Source: Sabethes cyaneus (Eukaryota > Arthropoda > Insecta > Diptera > Culicidae). From it: 64,000 nt of DNA. The first letter of the stretch is position 1, and each line of letters begins with the position of its first letter. The notes under the pieces are model-generated. The model was not told the origin of the DNA. It did not search any database and saw only the letters and a program-made list of their open reading frames with translations. Position numbers and translations under genes: made by a program. Below are positions 22,295-32,613 of this stretch, in pieces. The DNA lies in NCBI RefSeq assembly GCF_943734655.1, contig NC_071354.1, positions 55,221,544 to 55,285,543 on the forward strand, read 5' to 3'.

Positions 22295-23368
22295 GTAAAA
22301 TAAATGTTGGAATTCATTCTAAACATTTATTTTTACAAACACTAATTACTCTAAAAACTTAATAGACTTAACCATTCATAAACAACATGCATTTACATTT
22401 ACTCGTGGCTATTGAATATTCAATCACATTTGAGTGAGCAACTAAACATATTAAAATTCGTGAACAACTAAAAGCTAAATTTAATTTAAATTTGCCATAA
22501 TCTGTCACGTGTGATTTTACTCCTATGCTTAGGCATCACTGTGAACACCATTGGTGAGGCTCTGCTATTTCATTTTACTGTTTAATCGATTCTCTGATTG
22601 GGCAATACAATCGACGAAATACTAAACAATTCAGTCTACCTACAATCGCGATCGCGTTCGGAATAAAAACGTGTTCTTGTGAATTATGATAATTTGCAGT
22701 TAAATAATTTAGAATAGAAACTCTAATTTGGATGCAATCATTCAGTGGATTTAGTGATTCCAGGAAAGTTTTATTCTATGTGTCCATATTTTTGTTAGGC
22801 TGATTGAAACTGTTGTTCCAGGATTCATTCCCCCAGTTGGCCACCTGGGGATTTCAGGAATAACTCCTGCAACAATTCGGTTTCTGGTTTCAAGATTTCA
22901 GGTAAGTAGCGATCACATTTCTTGTAGGGGAATGTTTTATATTCGTTCTGTATATTCCATCATTATGTAGGTTTGTTTAATATTAACTAAAGGAATTCCA
23001 TAATCTTAATTTTATTTGTGACGTCACATCTCATTTCAGGTTATGAACAACTTCTAGCATGGCGAAATCTCTACACTTCGGTAAAGTTTCTCACCCGCGT
23101 TGGAGCGTTCATCCGCTCGGATATTCATCATCTATATCCATCACCCATGATATGCATCTCATGAGATAGATAGACGATGAGATAAGCAGAACACACGGAT
23201 CATCTCATTAGAGTTCAGAGGTCAATCAACTCTGATGATCGATGATGCAACTATAATGCAGTTACGATGCAGCTTGTTATTGGTTTGTTGTTTCTGTTTC
23301 ATTATCAGACAACTTCAAACAGATAATAATGTATTTTACATTTCCCTTTTTTTCTAGGTATTAGGAAT
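22295..23368 (-). other. Untranslated region between pol and the polypurine tract
   Basis: About 1.07 kb with no frame of useful length. Some Gypsy lineages keep an env-like gene here. I see none, nor a clear remnant. Confidence 0.6.
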
Positions 23369-26300
23369 TTATTCGTCGCCAGGTTTAAGGTCTTTTGCTG
23401 AAAAAATCCCGAGATTCTTACCTTGATCGTCGGCCAGTTCATAAGAACTGCAGCCGCGTCGGGCAACGATAGTGCATGGGGTGAAAAGAGGTCCATATTT
23501 CGCGTTATAATGATCCGCCGCTGAAGAGAGGCGAAAATTCCGCTTATAAACTCTTTGGCCCACTCGGTAAGTTGGTGCAAACTTTTTGTGTCTAAGATTA
23601 TAGATTCTACGATGCTTTTCGTTGCTCTTTTGCAAGTTCTTGGCGACCGTGCTCAATATATTTCCCCCAACTTGCCTTCGATACTGATCCCTCGTTTCAA
23701 CGGATCTTTCACCTTCATCACGCTCCAAACGATGTTCCTCGCCTTTCATAACTTTCTCATGCCCGTACAGAATACGGTATGGGGTGTAACCAGTTGAGGC
23801 ATGGATAGTGGTGTTTATCATTTCCTCAACTTCTGCTACTCTAGTGTCCCACACTCGTTGGTCTGTCTGCATGTACGTTCTCAGACAGGCATTTATCGTC
23901 CGGTTGGTCCGCTCTACTGGATTAGCCTGACTGTGGTGCCTTGCATTAGGCCAATGTTGGACCCCTCGCTGGGAGAGGAGCGCTTGGAACTCCTTTCCCT
24001 GGAATGTGGTAGCATTGTCGCTAATCACCACCTCTGGGGTTCCATAACGTCTCATCCATTGATCCTCCAAAAGCCTGCAAACCAATTTAGCCTCAATCTT
24101 CTTCACCGGTATGAGCATTGTCCATTTAGAGAAGCAATCCATAACTACTAGTAAATGGCAATTTCCGGTTCGACTTCTTGGCAAATTTTGAATATAATCC
24201 AAAGCTATAATCTGAAACGGGCGATCAGTTATCTTTGGTTTTCCCATAGGAGGGACCGACGATACTGTCGACGGTTTACATTGCTTGCATGTATCGCAAG
24301 CTTGGACATATCGTTTGGTATCTGCTGCCATTCTCGGCCAATAATACCGAGTTTTGAGCCGATACAAGGTCTTTTCATACCCTGGATGCAAACAATCATC
24401 GTGCTCCTGCTGCATTACCGTTTTTCGCAATCCTTCCGGTAGACACAGCTTCCACTCGTACGAATAATCCAGAGCATCAGACAGATTGGATACAAACTTA
24501 TAGAGCTTGCCCTCTTCTAATTTAAAGTCCGCGTAGCTTTCCGGTTCCTCTTCGACTTTTTTAAACAAGTTAGCATACCAACTGTTTGCAGTCTTTTCTA
24601 CAGCTTCGACTGCCCTAGAAAGTGCGTCGGCAACAACATTTTCCGATCCCTTGCGATGTTGGATCTGCATATCGTATTGCTGCAAAAGGATACTCCACCG
24701 GCTAAGCTTTGAGGAAGGCTTCCATTTCGTATTCATAATGAACGAAAGAGCCGACGAGTCCGTCACGAGAGTAAATCTTGAACCCTCGACATATGGACGA
24801 AACTTCTCGATTGCTTCCAGTGCTGCTAATCCCTCTTTTTCAGCTGCTTTCCAGGACCTCTGAGGCGTCGTAAGCTTTCGAGAAAAGTACGCTACAACAT
24901 GCTCTTTATCCGCGAGGTCCTGTGTTAGGACACCAGCGATGGCTATATCACTTGCATCTGTTTGTATTTTGAACGGAAGATTGAAGTTTGGGTTGGACAG
25001 GATTGGCGCGGTAATTAACTTTTCTTTAAGCAAATTGAACGCCTCCTCCGCTGTCTCGTTCCACGTTACTACCTTCGGTTTTCCCTTCAGCAAATCCGTC
25101 AGAGGACTAGTCATTTTGCTAAAGTCTTCTATAAAGCGGCGGTAATAATTTACCATGCCTAAGAAGCGCCTTAGCGAACGTACCGATGACGGTCGCTCAA
25201 AGTTGACGATAGCTTCAACTTTAGACGGATTTGGTCTTACACCGTGTTCTGAGAGAATGAAGCCTAAATACGGAAGCTCAGGAACGCAAAACTTGGACTT
25301 CTCAACGTTAATTGACAAGTTGGCAGTCCTTAAACGCTTTGCCACTTCCTGCAACTGACGAATGTGTTCCTCAAACGTGTTGCTTGCGACTACGATGTCA
25401 TCAAGATACACAAACACGTTTGGTTCTAATTCTCCGTAGCCCAATACCTGGTCCATAAGCCTCGACAGTGTAGCCGGGCTATTGACTAGGCCGAAAGGCA
25501 AACGGGTGAATTGGAAAAGCCCTCTACCAAACACTCGGAAGGCTGTATACTTCCGTGAGGCAGGGTCAAGTGGAATTTGCCAAAACGCCTTAGATAAATC
25601 GATGGTGGATAGGTATTTTGCCGAACCCAGTCTTCCCAGTATTCTATCCTGGTGTGGCAATGGGTAGGCATCTTTCCTTGTCCTATCATTCAATTTCCTC
25701 GCGTCCAGACACATCCTGACTTTGACCTTTTCCTCTCCATCTTCTCCTTCGCTCTTCTTCATTACCGGAACAATTAACAATGCCCAATCGCTATTGGACC
25801 GTTCAACCACTCCAGAATCTATCCATTTATCAAGCTCTTCGTTGACATTTCTTTGCACTTCCGGCGACCAAGGATACGGATTCAACCGGACAGGAGAGGC
25901 GTTTTGAAACTCCTCCATAAATTCAATCTTATGCGATATCAATGGTGTTGTTTCTAATTTTCCTCCTTCCACAAATACTTTAAACTGCTTTTTAACTTCC
26001 TCTAATCGATCCTTCTGCATTGTAGTTAATAAATCTTTCTTCTCCTGATCGGCAATACGCAGTTCTAGCGCCTCTACTAAACTTCCCGAAGGACCTTTAA
26101 TTGTGGGTTCTATGTTGTATAAACGCCAGAAATTTATTCCCAGAATTAACCGACGGTTCAGTTTCGGTGCAATCAGAGTCGTAAGAATTTTTGTCCTACC
26201 ATTAAACGTAATGGGCAGGTTTACGTACCCTGTGACCTCTAAGTTATCTCCTCCGGCGGTAGACAATCTTGTTTCGGTGTTGAACTGTTTTAGCTTTAAT

Positions 26301-26542
26301 GACTTAAGCAGTTTCTCACTTCCTGCTCCTAGAATAGACACCTGCGCTCCACTGTCCAACAACCCTATCAATTCTATTCCCAACACTGACACCTCGGCAA
26401 ACGGTCTATCATCATCATCCAATCTCAGCTTTAATTCGCTAACTTCCGAGCAGTATGGAACAAATACGGTTGAAGGATTTTTAAAGGAACCTCGGCGACC
26501 TTCTACGCCGACTTCCTTCCGTTTTTTGCACAAAACGGACAA
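23369..26542 (-). CDS. pol: Pol polyprotein: protease, reverse transcriptase, RNase H, integrase
   Basis: A 1057-codon frame with no early ATG (it opens at a TTG), so it is probably made as a Gag-Pol fusion by -1 frameshifting. The aspartic protease has DSGA at 63-66. The RT has D315 in STIDLSKAF and YLDD at 379-382. RNase H has D529 (IQTDAS), E568/E570, D595 and D639 (VADALSR). The integrase has an HHCC zinc site (H714, H719, C749, C752) and a catalytic triad D782, D842, E877, giving the usual D-35-E spacing. The C-terminus (RVGQRVYKRNF, then a KDLKP ending) is the GPY/F-like tail. All key residues are present and the frame is uninterrupted, so the protein could be active. The product would process Gag, copy the RNA and insert the DNA. 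Confidence 0.93.
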   Translation of the reverse strand: MSVLCKKRKEVGVEGRRGSFKNPSTVFVPYCSEVSELKLRLDDDDRPFAEVSVLGIELIGLLDSGAQVSILGAGSEKLLKSLKLKQFNTETRLSTAGGDNLEVTGYVNLPITFNGRTKILTTLIAPKLNRRLILGINFWRLYNIEPTIKGPSGSLVEALELRIADQEKKDLLTTMQKDRLEEVKKQFKVFVEGGKLETTPLISHKIEFMEEFQNASPVRLNPYPWSPEVQRNVNEELDKWIDSGVVERSNSDWALLIVPVMKKSEGEDGEEKVKVRMCLDARKLNDRTRKDAYPLPHQDRILGRLGSAKYLSTIDLSKAFWQIPLDPASRKYTAFRVFGRGLFQFTRLPFGLVNSPATLSRLMDQVLGYGELEPNVFVYLDDIVVASNTFEEHIRQLQEVAKRLRTANLSINVEKSKFCVPELPYLGFILSEHGVRPNPSKVEAIVNFERPSSVRSLRRFLGMVNYYRRFIEDFSKMTSPLTDLLKGKPKVVTWNETAEEAFNLLKEKLITAPILSNPNFNLPFKIQTDASDIAIAGVLTQDLADKEHVVAYFSRKLTTPQRSWKAAEKEGLAALEAIEKFRPYVEGSRFTLVTDSSALSFIMNTKWKPSSKLSRWSILLQQYDMQIQHRKGSENVVADALSRAVEAVEKTANSWYANLFKKVEEEPESYADFKLEEGKLYKFVSNLSDALDYSYEWKLCLPEGLRKTVMQQEHDDCLHPGYEKTLYRLKTRYYWPRMAADTKRYVQACDTCKQCKPSTVSSVPPMGKPKITDRPFQIIALDYIQNLPRSRTGNCHLLVVMDCFSKWTMLIPVKKIEAKLVCRLLEDQWMRRYGTPEVVISDNATTFQGKEFQALLSQRGVQHWPNARHHSQANPVERTNRTINACLRTYMQTDQRVWDTRVAEVEEMINTTIHASTGYTPYRILYGHEKVMKGEEHRLERDEGERSVETRDQYRRQVGGNILSTVAKNLQKSNEKHRRIYNLRHKKFAPTYRVGQRVYKRNFRLSSAADHYNAKYGPLFTPCTIVARRGCSSYELADDQGKNLGIFSAKDLKPGDE
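26492..26527 (-). promoter_or_regulatory. Programmed -1 ribosomal frameshift signal (slippery heptamer and hairpin)
   Basis: Within the 40-bp gag/pol overlap the minus strand reads A AAA AAC in the gag frame (26521-26527), a canonical X XXY YYZ heptamer. After a 9-nt spacer comes a perfect 6-bp GC-rich stem, TCGGCG (26506-26511) pairing with CGCCGA (26492-26497) across an 8-nt loop. Pol is in the -1 frame relative to gag, and slipping here joins the frames correctly. The gag stop codon (26503-26505) lies in the loop. Confidence 0.8.
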
Positions 26543-28338
26543 TTCTCGGTTCTGAAATTATAGAATCCGCAAACGGTACAGAAGACTTCTCGCTCCCTTA
26601 GACAGGATTCGAAGTGATGGTTTTTTCCTCTACAGTTAAAGCAAACTAGTTTTTCTGGAACCTTATGATTCGCAATTCTATTTTCCAAATCTCCCTTACT
26701 GGAACGTGGCTGATCATTGTCCTTCCCTGGGTACGGTTTCCTGGGTGCAGACGGTTTTGACATTTCCTCTTTTGGCTGCCAATTAAACTTCTTAGCTGTT
26801 GGCTGGTTGACCCACAGTTTTCTATCTAATTGGTCTTCCTTTCGCGGTGGGAAATGTTTGACTTCGTGTACTTGTACTGTTTTTGTAGGTCTATCGGAAT
26901 CTTTGCTCTTGTACATCGGCATGTTAGCGGAATCTAATTTCCGTCCCCAATGTTTCAGCGATTTAAGATTCCTGACTCCCTTAATTACTAACGCATTTTT
27001 GTAATCTGAGCGTAGGTTTCTAAAAACGATATCGAATTTCCTCTGCTCACTGGGCTGTACCGCCATGCAGTGGAAAATCTCCATCATCGCATTGTAGTAC
27101 TCTTGAAACTTCTCAGAGCGTCTTTGCCACCGGTGTGCCGCCTGCTGCTCGTAGTGAAAGTCCATGTCAGGTGGCTGGAATTCAAGCTTCAACTCAGTGA
27201 CTAACTCTGTCCAGTTTCGGAAGTCTTTGTTACTCTTTCCCTCTATGTACCATGTCCTAGCATCTCCGCTAAAGAGATGAATTGCTTCGGTGAACAACGC
27301 TCGTTTGCCCATGTTCTCTGCTTCTGCCATAAACTCTACTTCAGTTATAAACTTATTCAATCTTTTCCCTTCATCTCTACCATCATATTTCATTCTCCAA
27401 TCGGCTACTGAACGTGGTGACCGTTTTGGAGCATACGATTCATCGCTATCATCATCGGAAAAAGTATCATCGCTTGAACTACTAGTCACTTTTCTGTAAT
27501 TCCGCTTTTTCGGTTTTTCTATGCTAACTTTCGGTTTCTTATTCTGCGCTTCTTTCATTTTTTTATTATTTCCTTCTAGATCATTCGATTCTATATTTCT
27601 GTCCTTACTTTCTCTATCATTGATATCGAGACTGCTCAGTTTCGACTCAATATACTGTTCTACGTGTTTCAGCATTTTCTTCATAATTTCCTCTGTTGAT
27701 TTCGCTTTCACTTGCCGTTTTCTTCTCAGCTTAGGAGTACTAGAAATCCTTTTCCTTGATTTGTTTCTCTTTTTGTTTCGTTTTGCCACAGACTCTAGTA
27801 TGCTTTCGTCATCACTGTCGTCTGGCTCTTCGTGTTCAGATTCCACATCCCTGATACTAGCGTTGCTTAATTCGGCCCTAATCTGTTCTTCAGTTCGCTT
27901 TCTTGCATTCGGATCTACGGATAACAAGCTAAAGTGATCATTCAACATTTTCATTGCTATACATTCCAGTCCTGCTGTATCAAAGTTCTTTTTCAATCTG
28001 TTCAGTCTGAATAACAGATGGATCAGTCTAGTTTTCAGTACGGGAAGTTCTGCTTTCTTGGGTTTCCTGTTTTCTAGCTGGTCACGAATTTTAGCAAGTT
28101 TTCCATCTACGCGATTTTGCTCGTCTTCACACTCCGCGGGGTTTTCGAAACACGCAAGCGTGACAACATTAGTTTCACGTTGCTCTCTCAACTTGTTCCT
28201 CAATTTCCGTTTCTTTGCATCGATGGATTCACCAGTCTTAAACGCAACCTGTCTTATTAACAACTCGTGTTCAATCTCATCTGCGAGCAGATGCTCCACA
28301 TTCATTGAACGATATTGCAACTCAAACTCAGAATTCAT
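26503..28338 (-). CDS. gag: Gag polyprotein with zinc knuckle
   Basis: A 611-residue protein from ATG to TAG that would build the particle and package the RNA. The N-terminal half is highly charged, with long Lys/Arg/Glu/Asp/Ser-rich stretches (about 160-310) and likely helices. A Gypsy-type capsid-like segment follows at about 315-470 (RMKYDGRDEGKRLNKF, then the LFSGDARTWY block common in retroelement Gag). Near the end there is a perfect CX2CX4HX4C knuckle, CFNCRGKNHHFESC at 566-579. A second Cys cluster, CTVCGFYNFRTENCPFC at 587-603, has Phe where a knuckle would have His. The frame overlaps pol by 40 bp. It is intact. Confidence 0.9.
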   Translation of the reverse strand: MNSEFELQYRSMNVEHLLADEIEHELLIRQVAFKTGESIDAKKRKLRNKLREQRETNVVTLACFENPAECEDEQNRVDGKLAKIRDQLENRKPKKAELPVLKTRLIHLLFRLNRLKKNFDTAGLECIAMKMLNDHFSLLSVDPNARKRTEEQIRAELSNASIRDVESEHEEPDDSDDESILESVAKRNKKRNKSRKRISSTPKLRRKRQVKAKSTEEIMKKMLKHVEQYIESKLSSLDINDRESKDRNIESNDLEGNNKKMKEAQNKKPKVSIEKPKKRNYRKVTSSSSDDTFSDDDSDESYAPKRSPRSVADWRMKYDGRDEGKRLNKFITEVEFMAEAENMGKRALFTEAIHLFSGDARTWYIEGKSNKDFRNWTELVTELKLEFQPPDMDFHYEQQAAHRWQRRSEKFQEYYNAMMEIFHCMAVQPSEQRKFDIVFRNLRSDYKNALVIKGVRNLKSLKHWGRKLDSANMPMYKSKDSDRPTKTVQVHEVKHFPPRKEDQLDRKLWVNQPTAKKFNWQPKEEMSKPSAPRKPYPGKDNDQPRSSKGDLENRIANHKVPEKLVCFNCRGKNHHFESCLREREVFCTVCGFYNFRTENCPFCAKNGRKSA

Positions 28339-28810
28339 CTTAAATGTTAATAGTTAAATAAATATATACCAAATTATAATTGCCGTAGAGAATCAATTAA
28401 ATCGAAAAATGATGTACATATAATAAAAATAAAATTTTGTTAATTTTGTGTCTGTGTACCTAGTTATTTATTTATTCAGGACCTTTCCACTGAAGTGCAG
28501 CTATTTTCGCTGCTATATCCGAATTTTGCTAAATCCGTTGCTACTCTTTTAGTAATTTAAATTTTCAACAGCTTTATCAGTGCATTTCACTATTGCTTCG
28601 CACTCAACCGCGATCTAAACAGAATGGTCAGAGTCTATTGTAAGTATTTAAACAGTAAGTAGTGTACAGAAATACCGATTTTATTGGTGGTAGCTTTAGG
28701 ATCCTACACAATCACTTTATGTTGGTTGTGTACTCTCCTGCCGCCTAGGGAAAAAATCGACTGATTTTTTTATTCTACTCGAGTCCTCTGATTACCTTTC
28801 GTGTGTTGTA
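28339..28810 (-). other. Leader of the Gypsy element between primer site and gag
   Basis: About 470 bp without a long frame. It is expected to carry packaging signals, but none can be named from sequence. Confidence 0.6.
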
Positions 28811-28821
28811 GTTGGGCGCCA
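28811..28821 (-). other. Primer-binding site, complementary to tRNA-Lys
   Basis: The minus strand reads TGGCGCCCAAC, two bases after the 5' LTR. It is complementary to the 3' end (GTTGGGCGCCA) of insect tRNA-Lys(CUU) as I know it. The match is 11 nt. Confidence 0.8.
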
Positions 28822-28823
28822 TG

Positions 28824-29978
28824 TGTAACTGGTACCTTGGTGTGTCTCTACTGTGTGTACCGGGAAAGCTCAGTAGCAAGAGACCCTGTGACTATGGTCC
28901 CAGGATCGGCTTACTACTGGGTAATCAGAGGGGCTTCGCGAACAAACGTGCAGTCGACTTTCACTTTCCTTAATGTCTGAATGAATTGGGCTATTGTGAT
29001 AATTTGGTTTTAGAGGTTGAAAAGATTGGAATTAGGAAAAACTATTGATTTTATTCTTTTCTATTGTGGGTGTGTATGTGTGTGTGGGTGTGGGTGATGG
29101 GTGAAAACCGGTACGTACCGCTGTCGCTGCCGTTGCTGGTCGAGTTTTCCGCTGCTGACTTACTGTTCGGGGGAGGCTGGGGGACGCTCTGCGCGCGCTG
29201 CTAACTGCTGGCTTTGCAGTCACTGCTGACGACGCCGCTAGGGTTAAGGCGACGCTGCTGGCCGGTGCTAGTCCGCTCGTTCTGGTCTTCCCTCTTTGAC
29301 GGAGATCGACAGGCCCAGGACGATACCGGAATGACCGTGCCGAGAGGGGAATGTCCTCCTTAATAATTATGGCCCAAGGCCAGAGGACTGCCGCTGGTCC
29401 TTGACGGGTTAGACGTAGCGAGCATCCAGGGCTCGCTAGGCCGATCGTGTGCTGACCTTTAATGGCAAACCGTTCCACGGTTGCACAAACAATTAGTGGT
29501 GTAATAAAAGGTCCTGAATAAACTTAATTCCACCACTCACTACTAGCACTTGTTCTTACTTAAAATGTATTAAGTCTTTTGCACACGACAACCAGATACT
29601 ATCTGAGCAATGGAGGTTGCTCAAGCCACCAAGAAGCTTTTTCGCGGTAATTATAACCGCTAATGGCCGCATATTTCGCGCAGTTTCCATAGTGACATAT
29701 CATCGTATACCAGTTTTCTCCCCGTCAGCTTTTCTGTTATAATCTCCCAGTGGTGACTGTCGTTGCACCACCCACTTGTACCCACTGTGTCACGTGTTTA
29801 ATGTTTTAGTGTGTTGACAATATTTTACTTATTTATTTGTTTTACTAACCTAACTAACCTATTTTAACAATTTTTAACATTTAACTAACCCTACTAACAA
29901 TAACCCTAGAAACGTGAAAGTAAACAAACATTTAAGCACATATTAAAAAAACAGAAGATCCTGTAACGCACGGTTACA
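28824..29978 (-). repeat. 5' LTR of the Gypsy element
   Basis: A 1155-bp direct repeat of 21124-22278 with the same termini. It should contain the promoter and the start of the element RNA, but I cannot place a TATA box or initiator with confidence. The mirror frame at 29032-29478 also starts at GTG. Confidence 0.95.
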
Positions 29979-29982
29979 AACC

Positions 29983-30333
29983 CAAGCTCAAGCCCAAGCC
30001 TAAGCCCAAGCCCAAGCCTAAGCCCAAGCCCAAGCCCAAGCCCAAGCCCAAGCCCAAGCCCAAGCCCAAGTCCAAGTCCAAGTCCAAGTCCAAGTCCAAG
30101 TCCAAGTCCAAGTCCAAGTCCAAGTCCAAGTCCAAGTCCAAGTCCAAGTCCAAGTCCAAGTCCAAGTCCAAGTCCAAGTCCAAGTTCAAGTCCAAGTCCA
30201 AGTCCAAGTCCAAGTCCAAGTCCAAGTCCAAGTCCAAGTCCAAGTCCAAGTCCAAGTCCCACTTCAAGTTCAAGTCCAAGTCCAAATCCAAATTGTAGTC
30301 CAAATGGTACGCCAAGTTCAGGCCCAAGCTCAA
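29983..30333. repeat. Hexamer array, (CAAGCC)n then (CAAGTC)n
   Basis: About 14 units near CCCAAG followed by more than 30 units of TCCAAG, then a degenerate tail. The abrupt change of unit from CAAGCC to CAAGTC near 30070 suggests local homogenisation. Translations such as long Leu-Gly or Leu-Asp alternations on the minus strand are artefacts of the 6-bp period. Confidence 0.95.
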
Positions 30334-30339
30334 GACTGG

Positions 30340-31790
30340 GGTGGGAATGGTTGAACCCACTAGCACATTGGGCCCCTCTATCCGTGGTGCCGGTTGGGAT
30401 CTTGAAGAGAACGTATCATCCGGCATCCTTGCAATGTGGCAGGCTCACGGTAGTCTCCCAACTTTCACTAGGTGTTCACCAGGATGGGAATCTTTCCAAG
30501 TGGAGTCTGCAACTTGTAGTTCATACACCTACGCCATTCTCCGCTGTCCGTTTGTACTTCGCCAAAAATAGTCCGCAACACCAAGTGCACGTATGTCTGC
30601 CATAAGCAAAATTACTGTCTCAGATCCGTAGAGGACTACCGGTCTAATTAACGTTTTGTACATTGTCAACTTTGTACGACAGCGTGTGCTCTTTGATCGA
30701 AGCGTTCTGCGAAAGGGAACTCGACTCGACATCCAGCTTAAATGCGTCGTTGGATATCCTTACTCGTATTATTGCCGGATCTCAAATATACGAACTCATC
30801 AACCATTTCCAGTTCATTGCTGTGAATAGTCACTATGCATGGGAGGCAAACATTGTTTCCTCGGGAGCTTCTTCCTACCATGTATTTGGTTTTCGATGCA
30901 TTGATTTGTAACCAAAACCTGTTAGACTCCGTTTTAAATCTGCGTCGATTGCGTCCACAGTCCCAATGTCTAGTAATGATGTCGAGGTTGTCTGCGAGTG
31001 GACTACTCTTGCGATGTAGGACAGGACATACAGGACAGTCCATCCTCTTGCCGCAACCCTCTGCGTGATTCGAAAGGACTTGAGAGTGCCCCCGAAACAC
31101 GCACGTAGCACAATACTCGCTCCAGAGTAGCTTTGATCAGCCGCGTCAGTTTGTCCGGAAACCGTACTCGTGTATTATCTGGCATAGCTGTTTGTGCTCG
31201 ACTGTATCGTATGCTGCCTGAAATCCACGAAAATACGATGCGTAGGCAATTCTCTTGCTATTTGGGGATAGACAGCGTAGCAAAATCTGGGAGTGTAGCC
31301 AAACGCCCTTTTTATAGATGGGACAAACCAAACCTTCCATCCACTTCTCCAGTAGTTGCCCCTCCTCCCAAATTCATGAAATTATCTAGTAAAGTGCCGT
31401 TGCTAGCGGTTCTTGGTCATTTTTGTAGATTTCTACTGAAAGTCGGTCCTTTCCGGTGGCTTTATTATTCTTCAGTTAACCGATTTTTCGCCGGATCTCT
31501 TCAAGATCGGTATCCGGCATGCTGTTATAGGCACTCCTATGTTTTGTCTCCTTCTGTTATATGGCCACTGAGATGCTCATCGAAGAACAGCTTCCACCTG
31601 TCAGCAACCCCGCGCTCGTTTGTAATTAGATTCACTCCGTCATCCCTACACTTATCAGGTTTCCGTGTGTAACCTTTACGAGTTTGTCTTCTCGTAAAAC
31701 TTGCGCGTGTCATTAGCCAAGAACAGGGATGGAAGATCAGTAATTTTGATAAAATCTGTGAGTTATCGCCACACGCACAGATCACGATCC
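30340..31790 (-). pseudogene. Decayed RTE-type non-LTR retrotransposon
   Basis: Minus-strand pieces in several frames line up, in order, with an RTE-clade protein. They are the linker after the endonuclease (CRDDGVNLITNERGVADRWK, near 31600), MEGLVCPIYKKG (31340), FQAAYDTVEHKQL (31200), LTRLIKATLERVL and FESRRGLRQEDGLSC (31160-31030), ADNLDIITR (about 30990) and LQINASKTKYM (about 30900). TMYKTLIRPVVLYGSETV follows near 30650. The stretch between CPIYKKG and the AAYD motif is shortened, so part of the RT fingers is deleted. The DNA-binding motif ADD has become ADN. Dead copy, 5' truncated. Confidence 0.85.
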
Positions 31791-32613
31791 GTACAGGTCA
31801 TGACGAATAGTGAATCTTTAGTGTTGATCACAAGATTGTGTTCTCTAAACAGTCTCAGCAGTCGATCACAGTGTTACTTCTTACCTAGCTGGGAGAAAAA
31901 AGGTCACACATGTTGTTTGTATTGTAATTCATACGATGCATACAACCAATCGTCTGTATCTGTTATATTTCTCAACGCAATCATGCAATGAACATGATCT
32001 AACATGAGGTTTGTCATAATCTATCAGGCTTGCTGATTATCGCGAAAGCGCTTTACTCTCTTTGTTAGTTATTCTCCAGAGAGTTGCACGGCCAGTGAAA
32101 AAAAGCTTCTCAGATCAGCTTCGATCAGCTTTGCGGTTGAAGCTATTCGGCATATTTCGCTTTTCCATGTTCTTCGTTCTTCTCTGAATTATCGCCTGTA
32201 TGGCAGGCAACAAGTATTGCTCACTAATGAGTTACGAGTTAAGGCGATTCATAAAGCAGTCTTCAGCTAAAGAAGCGTTCAATAGTGAGCGATATCATCT
32301 ACATTCTTCATGAAGAATATTTTTTGGTTCTTCCTCGCGAATGAATAAATGATTTTAGGGAACAAGGGAAACTATTCATGTTGAATGGCAAAATTCGTTG
32401 TGATGGTAAACAGAATCAGAAGATTCGTTGCATTGCGGCTAGATAAACCTAAAACTTTTCCTCTTAATTCTATTATTTGGTCGCCGTTAAGTCAAACGCG
32501 TTCAAAGTTTGTTGCTCTGTATGGTTTATACAGTCAACCAAAAAAGTATTCGGACAGCAGCGCATAAATCTTTTAGTAATTTTGCACAGTATTTTTGCAA
32601 AGAATGGTACAGG
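31791..32613. other. No gene seen; contains a Tc1-like end fragment
   Basis: Unassigned DNA. The stretch TCAACCAAAAAAGTATTCGG at about 32534-32553 looks like a Tc1-type terminus and recurs in direct orientation near 33380. The text around 32030-32080 (AGGCTTGCTGATTATCGCG) also has an inverted counterpart near 38120-38140, so a decayed dispersed repeat is likely. Confidence 0.35.

Larger units (their letters stand above)
21124..29978 (-). mobile_element. Complete Gypsy-type LTR retrotransposon
   Basis: An 8855-bp element on the minus strand, bounded by two 1155-bp direct LTRs and flanked by a 4-bp target duplication AACC (21120-21123 and 29979-29982). The order on the minus strand is 5' LTR, primer site, leader of about 470 bp, gag, pol (protease, RT, RNase H, integrase), an untranslated stretch of about 1.07 kb, polypurine tract, 3' LTR. 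The domain order RT before integrase assigns it to Ty3/Gypsy. The Lys-tRNA primer site and LTR length recall the Osvaldo/Ulysses group, but this is a guess. I see no env frame. Reading the two LTRs side by side I find no difference, which points to a recent insertion. Confidence 0.95.

Noticed and set aside
29906..30426. Frames reading as long Leu-Gly or Leu-Asp alternation
   Set aside because: They are translations of a 6-bp tandem array. The period makes any frame open.
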